Source: Paratinospora sagittata
Taxonomy: Eukaryota; Streptophyta; Magnoliopsida; Ranunculales; Menispermaceae
Assembly (NCBI GenBank): GCA_035771175.1
Contig: CM069597.1
Location: forward strand, 13,985,001-14,049,000
Length of the DNA: 64,000 nt
Direction of reading: 5' to 3'
Each line of letters begins with the position of its first letter. The first letter of the stretch is position 1. The position numbers and the translations under genes were made by a program. This document shows, in pieces, positions 56,446 through 64,000 of this stretch. Under the pieces are notes generated by a model. It was not told the DNA's origin. It did no database searches and was given only the letters and a program-made list of their open reading frames with translations.

Positions 56446-59400
56446 CTATTTAATTGTTGCTTCTAGTTCCCATGTTGCTTCCTCTATGCCATGGTGATCC
56501 CAGAGCACTTTCACAAGTGGTATGCTACGTCGCCATAGTTCTTGAGTTTTTCTATCTAAAATCTGTATCGCTCTCTCTTGATACTTATTTCCTTCCTCAA
56601 CCCGAACCTCGACTAAAGGGATGATATGCGAAGGATCAGGACGATACTTTCGAAGCATAGATACGTGAAAAACGTCATGAACCTTAGGCATGGACGATGG
56701 AAGGGACAGACGATAAGCAAGTTTGCCAATACGTTCAATGATTTGAAATGGACCGATATATCGTGGGGAGAGCTTGCCTTTGATCCCAAAGCGTTTGACA
56801 CCTCTTGTGGGCTGGACTTTCATAAAAACAAAGTCCCCCTTATGAAATTCTAGAGGTTGTCTCCGCTTGTCAGCATAGCTCTTCTGTCGACTTTGTGCAA
56901 CACGAAGTCGTTCCTTTACTAGTGTGATCTTCTCAGAAGTCTCTTGAACTAGTTCAGGGCCTAACTGTGGTCGATCTGCCATATCTAACCAGCATACCGG
57001 AGATCTGCAAGGCCGACCATAGAGAGCCTCGTATGGTGCCATGCCGATACTAGTTTGGTAGCTGTTGTTGTATGCAAACTCAACTAGATGCAAATACTTT
57101 TCCCATCCGTCATTAAAGTCCAAAATGCAGCATCGTAACATGTCTTTTAAGATTTGGATAAGCCGCTCTGACTGCCCATCAGTCTGAGGGTGGAAGGCTG
57201 TGCTCATAGTGATCTTAGAACCCATTCTACTCTGGAAGCTTTTCCAAAAGTTTGATGTGATTCAAGGGTCTCGATCAGAGACGATCGTGAGTGGTATGCC
57301 ATGAAGGCGTACGATCTCTTTTTCATATAGTTCTGCAAGTTTGGCGGGATTATCCATGAACTTTATTGGCAAGAAGTGTGCAGACTTTGTAAGTCTGTCA
57401 ATGATAACCCATATAACATCTTGCCCTTTATTGTTGCGAGGTAAGGACGTGACAAAATCCATTGCGATGTTCTCCCATTTCCATTCTCCAATAGGTAACG
57501 GCTGGAGAAGTCCAGAGGGAAGTCTTCGTTCTGCCTTAACTTTCTAGCAAACGAGACATCGAGCGACGAAATCTGTAATGGCCTTCTTCATTCCAGAAAA
57601 CAAGAATTGTCGCTTGACATCCTTGTACATCTTGTCACCCCCAGGATGCATAGCGTACCTCGAATAGTGCATCTCAGTAAGCACTTCTTTACGAACCTCA
57701 GGATCGTTCGGTAGGCAGAGACGTTTTTTTATAGAAAACGGTTCCGTCTCCAGAGACCGACCAATGAGGAAGGTCCTGGCCGCTGAGTAGGTCTCGTTTC
57801 TCCATTAACATAGGGTCATTGGCTTGAACGGCTGAAATCTTTCGAACGAGCTCAGAGTTGACTGATAATTGAGAGAGTCTTGGTCCTTCTACGTTCAGTT
57901 GTAGGTTAAAGTTCTCCAACTCTGTAGCCAACTTCCCCATTTCGTAGTTAAGAGTGCAAGAAACATAAGATTTTCTACTCAGGGCATCGACCACAACATT
58001 AGCCTTTCCGGGATGGTACTGGAGTTGAAAGTCATAATCTTTTAAGAATTCCAACCATCATCTTTGGCGGAGGTTTATGTCTCTCTGAGTGTATATGTAC
58101 TTAAGACTCTTGTGATCCGAGAAGACCTCAAACCGTTCACCGTATAGGTAATGACGCCATAACATCAGTGCAAATACGACAGCTGCAAGTTCCAAGTCAT
58201 GCGTTGGGTAATTACCCTCATGAATCTTCAGTTGTCTGGATGCATATGCAACCACTTGGCCTTCTTGCATTAGCACGGCACCTAAGCCTTGGAGAGAGGC
58301 GTCGGTGTATAATAAAAATCCAATTGCATTTCTTGGAGTGATAAGTACAGGTGCTGTCATGAGGCGTTTCTTCAATTCCTGAAATGATGCTTCACAAGCG
58401 GGATTCCAGATAAATTGCACGTTTTTTCGAGTGAGCTTGGTCATAGGTTCAGCAATCTTTGAGAAGTCCTTGATGAAGCGTCTGTAACAGCCAGCCAAAG
58501 CAAGAAAACTCCTAATCTGAGTAACAGTGGTAGGCTGCTTCCAATTTAAAATTGCTTCAACCTTAGAAGGATCTACCTCAATGCCATTGCCGGAAACCAC
58601 ATGGCCGAGGAATTGAACTCTCTTTGCCCAAAATTCGCACTTACTCAACTTTGCATACAGTTGGTGGCTTCTCAAGGTCTGGAGGACTATCTTCAAATGT
58701 ATTTTATGGTCTTCCTTGGTTGAGGAATATATCAAGATGTCGTCCTTAAAAACCACCACAAATCAGTCTAAGTATAACCTGAATATGCGATTCATCAAAT
58801 CCATGAATGCAGCAGGTGCATTTGTTAGACCGAATGGCATAACTAAGAACTCGTAATGATCGTACCGAGTTCTAAACGCCGTCTTGATGATGTTAGACTC
58901 TCGGATCCGAAGTTGGTGATAACCGGACCGTAAATCAATCTTAGAGAAGTATTTGGCATCTCTAAGTTGGTCGAACAAGTCATCGATCCTGGGCAACGGA
59001 TATCTGTTCTTGATGGTGACGTTATTCAACTTGCAATAATCGATGCAAAGTCGTAACGAACCATCCTTTTTGCGAACAAACAGAACTGGAGCGCCCCAGG
59101 GTGATGAACTCTTTCGGATGAAGCCATTACTCTATAATTCCTTAAGTTGTTTGTCTAATTCGACCAGTTCGACATTTGACATTCTGTATGGTGGAATTGA
59201 GATAGGCCCTGTCCCAGGTATGAGGTTGATCTCAAAATCGAATTTCCTAACTGGAGGTAGACCAGGAAGGTCATTAAGAAAAACTGTTGGGAATTCAGAT
59301 ATGACTGCAACATCATGTACTTCGAGAGGGTATAGTGCTGGTGAGTTGGTTTCATTGCCAAGGGATAGAGCTCGAAGTTGTGCATTGAGAAGGGCAACTG

Positions 59401-59557
59401 TTGATTTGTGTATCCATTGCCTCGTTCCCTGAAGCTTGACCAACTCTCCTGTAGGCAAGGTTAACTGAACTTGCTTCTTCATACATTCAATCTTTGCATT
59501 CAGTGGTGTTAACCAGTCCATGCCAAGGATGACGTCGAAGTCTTCAAAATCCATCAC
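56446..59557 (-). pseudogene. pol: Tek-2 pol: protease end, RT, RNase H, integrase, chromodomain
   Basis: Protease end FDVILGMDWL (59520). RT with [30 protein letters not shown] and the catalytic box [10 protein letters not shown] (58750), where Tek-1 and Tek-3 have Val or Ile in place of Lys. RNase H with [10 protein letters not shown] and [15 protein letters not shown]. Integrase with [25 protein letters not shown] and KGKLSPRYIGPFQ. The chromodomain-like end is VKVLWDHHGIEEATWE (56490). Stops near 59130, 58761, 58056 and 57261, a frameshift near 57715 and a stop at 56446 break it. The last is where Tek-1 continues KEKYPELF. Confidence 0.94.
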
Positions 59558-59574
59558 AAAAAGATCGGCATATA

Positions 59575-61101
59575 TTATATGTTCTCACATCGAGAACACT
59601 GCAAATTCACGTCAGTACCAGATCCGAACGGTGATGTGAGATGGAGTGTGATGGTTGTGGGTTCAGGATGCATGCTTAAATGTCTTACCAATGCCGACGA
59701 TATAAAAGAATGCGTAGCACCTGAATCAAATAAAACGTGCACCATTGTATTGAACAAAGGAAAGGTACCTTCGACTACATTGTTGTCGGGTAGGGGATGT
59801 TGAGCGATGGCAAATGCTCGGCCCTGATTCCGTTGACCCTGGTTCTGTCGAGGGTGGGCATTAGCAGCAGGTGGTGCTTGTTGGAGCGGAACAACGGGAA
59901 TAGGTTGCTGAAGGTGCGGATAGGCATATCTTACATGGCCCTTCTGGCCGCAGTTGAAACAAGTCGGCCTGTACTGCTGATTGTTTTGCTGGCCATTCTG
60001 ATTAATCTGCTGGCCTTGCTGATTGTGGTGTCGACCACCACCTTTGCCATTGCCGTTTCGACGGCCACCTCTTCCAAAATGACCTCTACGACCATGATTT
60101 CGGAAACCCTAATGGTGAGGGTTAGAAGGTTCAGCCGCAGGTGTTGTGGCCTCATACTGCGAAACTGGGGTTGGAATGGCTGGGTTGGGATTGTAGTAGG
60201 GCTTCTTCTTGTTGCCCTATTGCAAGCCTTGTTGGGAAAACGTTGCAGGCCGTTTGCCCTTATTCATTCGCTATTCCCGTAAGATAGTCTCCTGTTCAAA
60301 GCTGATGGCCCTGTCAACAACCTCCTTGTAAATCTTGAGATCCAAGATCGACAAGGCGTGTCGAATGTCATGGCGAAGACCATTATAAAATTTCTCAGTC
60401 TTATCTCGCTCCGTTGAGATGGTGGAGAGATAGTAGACTGATAATTCTTTGAATTTTCCAGCGTATTCTCTGACGGTCATGGTGCCCTGATATAACTTAG
60501 CAAATTCCTGGCGCTTCTGCTTTGTCACCGCGCTGGGAAAATACTCATCAATAAACATTGACTCAAACTGTTGCCAAGTCATATCTGCTATATTGACCCT
60601 TGGGTCTTCTTTCACTGTGATCCACCATATGTTTGCGGCACCAACAAGTTGGTAGGTTGCTAGTGGAATTTTGCGTGTCTCATCGACTCCCATTGCAGCA
60701 AGAGCCTTCTTTGACTCATCCAGCCACTTTTGCACCTCATCAGCCTCAATGGTGCTAGCGAAAGTAAGAGGTTGTAGCCGCTTGTATTTAGTAATCTGAT
60801 CGGTTTGAGCTTCCGACCCAATTTTTACAAGTGTTTGAACCGTGGCCACCTGACTGGGCACGGTCTCACGAACGGCCGTTTGAACAGTGACTTTTATTGC
60901 TTCAATAAACTCGGCAAAGAAGGTTTTCATGCTCGAAGGCATGGCAAAGGGTGCTGGTGGGGGTGGTATCGCCTGCCCAGATGTAGTGGCAGTGTTGGGT
61001 GTGGTCTGTGCTGTTGTCTGAGGTGGCGGTTCCTGAATCTCAGGAGGTGCCTCCACTGTGGGACGAACAGTACGTGGCCTTCCTCTCTTCCTGGTTTGCA
61101 T
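59575..61101 (-). pseudogene. gag: Tek-2 gag and protease start
   Basis: MQTRKRGRPRT at 61101, the core WWITVKEDPRVNIADMTWQQF..LYQGTMTVREYAGKFKEL, and a stop at 60271. Then a Gly/Arg/Asn/Gln-rich region, the zinc knuckle CFNCGQKGHVRYAY with the last Cys changed to Tyr (about 59950), and the protease motif VLFDSGATHSFIS (59720). The gag piece (276 codons) is longer than any single piece in Tek-1, so Tek-2 is the better guide to the family. Confidence 0.93.
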
Positions 61102-61947
61102 TTTCTCACTAGCAAGGAAAAAATAAAACCAAGATTAAGAAACTGTAGCCAAGTATAATGTTATAGTATGCTCAGCAACAATTTCGAGAGTACTGCAATA
61201 TTAAAATCACCTATTTTCTAAGTATAGTGTAAGGTTTTTGTTGAGGAATCAAAGAATCTTATATATCTCGTATGTTTGGCCATGGTGTAAAAACAAAGTT
61301 AGAATGTTTATATAATAAGTATAAAACTTTGCAAGTATTTAAAATGATTTGGTTCTGGTTGTTTGTGAACATACATATATATTGCATTGAAAATCCATAC
61401 GAGTCATAAGAATTCTAAGATTTGCCTCGGTAAATATCCTGATCTAACGTTCTATCGTAATCTTATGTATTCAGACGCTTACTCTTAGTCTATTCGATTA
61501 TTATCCAAGTTCATGTGTCCCATACCACATGAATTTAGTAATAAGGGTGTCAACCAAGTTAAGTTGTATGAACACGGTCTCTAAAAACATTGGCTGAATA
61601 AAAGTTCACTAATAGTATCGTCCAAATTTACTCGTCCCATACCGTGTAAACTTAGTGATAATATTAGTAATACAACTTTCTCCAAATGTTTCTTTTCACA
61701 CAAGGTCATGGGTTTTCTTACTTCCACATTTTATTTAGTATCCTCCAATTTTGTTGTGTCCCATACCACTCCAAAGTTAGTGATACAAAAGAAAGAATGG
61801 TTGTAAGTCGGCCCACCAAAGATAGTCTTTAAACAAAACAACTTCATTCATATATATCAAAGAAAAGTTTACAATGCCAGTAATTAATTGTGACTTTCTT
61901 GTCTACTACCACTCATTCGAGATCTACTGCTACGTAGAGAATGACTA
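61102..61947 (-). other. Tek-2 leader between accessory ORF and gag
   Basis: No ORF. Homologous to 32048-32885 of Tek-1, with the same three-hairpin arrangement. Confidence 0.6.
61505..61780 (-). ncRNA. Tek-2 triple hairpin element
   Basis: Hairpin 1 is 61745-61780, hairpin 2 is 61622-61655 and hairpin 3 is 61505-61538 (minus strand). All carry a GTATGGGA apex. Hairpin 2 is CTAAGTTTAC / GTAAATTTGG, ten pairs with two G-U. Hairpin 3 has 12 of 13 pairs (CTAAATTCATGTG / CACATGAACTTGG), better than in Tek-1. Sizes of 36, 34 and 34 nt are the same in both elements. Confidence 0.6.
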
Positions 61948-63978
61948 CTAACAAAAGGCTGAGAGTTTGCACGCTCTGCGTCGGAGTTTTTGCAAACGAG
62001 TTAATATAGTAGTATGGCTCTCTTTCAGTGCAGCAATATTGGATGCCATTTCATCTAACCGTTCAAGTAGGTTAGTCGGTTGTCCCATTGGTTGTTGATG
62101 GGTCGTTTGTCCCGTAGGTGAAGGGTAGGCCATAGACATTGGGGGAAAGTATTGGTTCATAGGTGGAAGGCAGTTGTTTTGATTGTGCGGGGATCCCCTA
62201 ACTGGAACCCCTTGGATATTTGGATTTGTTTGGGTGAAAAAGTTTGAAACAATGGGCTTATTGGAATGTTTTGTCCTCCAAGATTTGGTGACGCCCAATA
62301 TTGTTGTTGTTGGTTCACAACAACTTGTGGAACTGGTTGATACTGTACCGTAGGAGTTGGAAATCTTTGGTACGAAGTGGTGCCTTGAGTGGGCACGTTC
62401 CAAGTTGGTGGATTTGCTGGCGTACCTTGTCTATCATGACTTTGTGTAGGTTGATTTAGTGTGGCATATAACTCTTCGTCAGTGAGTGGTCGATCGGTTG
62501 GATCACTATTCGGGGCTGGGTCTGATGTAGGATTTGGATTTGAATCATTATTTGGGCCTTCTTGGACGGGCATCTTGCGTCGACTTTTGCGAAGGCAACG
62601 CCCATGCTGATCTTTCCTTCTTTCGGCATTTCTTATCATCGTGCCGAATACATCTTCGTCAGTTGCCCCTCCACTTGTGCCATATGTCTTGAAGATAGAG
62701 GATGTTGTAACTGGTGCAGTGATGAGCTTTGACGTTCCATCGAAAGTGGCGACGTTTGCCTCGGATAGTAACCTCATAATCAAGACTCCGTAGCCGAGGA
62801 ATTCTTTTCGCAAAGGGTGTTGTATCACCCTCAACATTTGTTGGATAATAATGTGAGGTAAGGAGACCGTAATTTTCTTCTCTATGCAGTATAACATAAG
62901 AAGTTGAGCCCTTGACATAGTGCCTCTAGTCCCCCTTTTTGGCAAGATGTTGCCATATACAATCTTTCCGAGGCCGGCAAGAGATGGTTTAAGATGATTG
63001 TTTGGGGGGTTGGTGTACGTTGATTGAGTGTATGTGTCACACCCTGGGTTGCACAGCGTGCCCCCTACCCAGGTGCGGGCGCACCCCCTCGGGGCGAAGG
63101 CCTAGCCATTATGGATCCATAATATTGTTCCATCTCGGCCAGCCACGCCGCACAAGGACGCCGGTCACCGAGATCATTTATCCATATTATTTACACTCCC
63201 ATGAATAATATAGGGCCTCCCCCAAGTTCGAACTCGCAACCTCTTCCTCATAAGGTTAGATTTCGCAACTTGAGTATCCATTGAACCATTGGCTCAATGG
63301 GTACTCAAGTTGCGAAATCTAACCTTATGAGGAAGAGGTTGCGAGTTCGAACTTGGGGGAGGCCCTATATTATTCATGGGAGTGTAAATAATATGGATAA
63401 ATGATCTCGGTGACCAGCGTCCTTGTGCGGCGTGGCTGGCCGAGATGGGACAATATTATGGATCCATAATGGCTAGGTGTTCGCCCCGAGGGGGTGCGCC
63501 CGCACCTGGGTAGGGGGCACGCTGTGCAACCCAGGGTGTGACAGTATGGCTCTTTGGCGAGGGAATTGAACTATTGTTCATTAGATTCTGCGATCTCTGC
63601 AACTATCTGGGGTTCATGTGGATCAATAATCCTCTCCTCAATCGGAATCTCCAAAAGTCGAGTAATAATCTCGATGTTGATAGGAATTTTCGTTCCCATG
63701 ACTGTTGTCTCCAAAATAGGGCTGATCTCATCTCCGTGAAGTCCCACGCAATTCATGGCTTCATAGAAGGATCTCATCAAGTTGTAAGAGACTTGACCCT
63801 CGACTTTGGTTATATTTAACCAATCCAGTGTTGCGAGTTTGTCTTGAAGGATTGGGCGGAGGTGGAGATCGCTATTGTCGATGCTCCTCATAGTCATAAC
63901 CTCTATTTTGGACAATTCCGTTAGTCTAGTGGGAATTGGTTCCCTACTAGTGGAAGTTGTTCCTTCCCTTGAGGCCAT
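61948..63978 (-). pseudogene. Tek-2 accessory ORF upstream of gag, interrupted by a palindrome
   Basis: Start MASREGTTSTSREPIPTRL at 63978, then LRPILQDKLATLDWLNITKV and YNLMRSFYEAMNCVGL. A stop falls at 63569-63571 (after SNEQ) and the palindrome at 63035-63543. The middle piece 62945-62157 has LLMLYCIEKKITVSLPHIII, LGYGVLIMRLLSEANV and the basic RKSRRK. A frameshift near 62220 leads to a Pro/Gln-rich end and a final LPPMNQYFPPM-like tail with a short helix (62403-61948). Without the insert the coding length is about 505 codons, like Tek-1. It has no known catalytic motif. Confidence 0.75.
63035..63543. mobile_element. 509-bp near-perfect palindrome with 5-bp TSD and pol III boxes
   Basis: Left arm 63035-63284 and right arm 63294-63543 are 250 bp each with five mismatches, around a 9-bp spacer (63285-63293). 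The ends are TGTCACACCC and GGGTGTGACA, the TSD is GTATG (63030-63034 and 63544-63548), and removing the insert restores homology to Tek-1. Each arm carries a box A near the centre (TGGCTCAATGG at 63290-63300 on the plus strand) and a box B GTTCGAACT (63345-63353), pointing outwards. It looks like two SINE-like units head to head, but the ends and TSD suit LTR-integrase insertion. Not assigned to a known family. Confidence 0.85.
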
Positions 63979-64000
63979 TCTTTGGCTGAAAGGAAAATAA

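Larger units (their letters stand above)
54780..64000 (-). mobile_element. Tek-2: Tekay-like retrotransposon, partial, same family as Tek-1
   Basis: Minus-strand element: 3' LTR 54780-56172, PPT, relic of the small 3' ORF, gag-pol 61101-56446, hairpin leader, accessory ORF 63978-61948 interrupted by a palindromic insert, then the leader to the window edge. The order matches Tek-1 throughout. The 5' LTR and the right TSD are outside. Confidence 0.93.

Noticed and set aside
59797..60282. 161-codon plus-strand ORF rich in Leu, Val and Ala
   Set aside because: It is antisense to the Tek-2 gag nucleocapsid region, whose Gly/Asn/Gln-rich coding gives hydrophobic antisense frames.
63035..63543. Assembly artefact explanation for the palindrome
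   Set aside because: A clean 5-bp TSD, restored homology to Tek-1 when removed, and five arm mismatches argue for a real insertion; still to be confirmed by reads.

Overview
The window is repeat-dense nuclear DNA from a flowering plant, probably a eudicot with a large genome. This is inferred from the element families: SIRE-like Ty1/copia, Tekay-like (chromodomain) and Athila-like Ty3/gypsy LTR retrotransposons, and a tRNA-derived SINE. I found no host protein-coding gene, rRNA, functional tRNA or CRISPR array. Almost every recognisable ORF is a piece of a decayed retroelement. Working names: Ath = Athila-like, Tek = Tekay-like, Cop = copia, and LTR-G = one unassigned LTR-like sequence.

Left part (1-14022): a minus-strand copia region (Cop-1) runs pol remnant (14022 to 12373), accessory ORF (11640 to 9829), PPT, 2.2-kb LTR (7294-9518), PBS and a second gag (7239 to 6503). 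One LTR is thus shared by two internal regions. The gag is cut by a non-autonomous Athila-like element (Ath-1, 1-6502), which is itself cut by a 2.5-kb solo LTR of the Tek-3 family (1193-3730, TSD ACATC).

Middle (15648-47147): a five-level nest, each level dated by its target-site duplication (TSD). A SINE (16-bp TSD) contains a copia solo LTR (Cop-2, TSD GTGCC). That contains a gag-protease-only Athila-like element (Ath-2, TSD CCTCA), which contains a full-length Tekay-like element (Tek-1, 17669-39610, TSD ATTTA). Tek-1 contains a second Tekay-like element with long LTRs and a partial extra unit (Tek-3, 18458-29853, TSD CTTTG). A sixth, older LTR may surround the SINE.

Right part (48340-64000): a copia LTR (Cop-3) split by a Tekay-like solo LTR (49013-50182, TSD GTTTG) is followed by a PBS and gag fragment. 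Next comes an LTR-like sequence (LTR-G) containing an Athila-like solo LTR (Ath-3, TSD AGAAG). Then a copia LTR (Cop-4) is cut by Tek-2, a minus-strand relative of Tek-1 that runs off the window. Tek-2's accessory ORF is cut by a near-perfect 509-bp palindrome (TSD GTATG).

The most unusual observations are five. Tek-1 and Tek-2 carry an extra ORF upstream of gag that resembles the ORF downstream of pol in Cop-1. Tek-1 and Tek-2 both have three hairpins with a shared GTATGGGA loop between this ORF and gag. The palindrome has LTR-integrase-type ends plus pol III boxes. Most LTR families here have a cluster of family-specific short palindromes just upstream of a TATA box. The Athila-like LTRs have non-canonical termini supported by TSDs. 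All assignments come from reading the sequence and from remembered family features; no database search was run.
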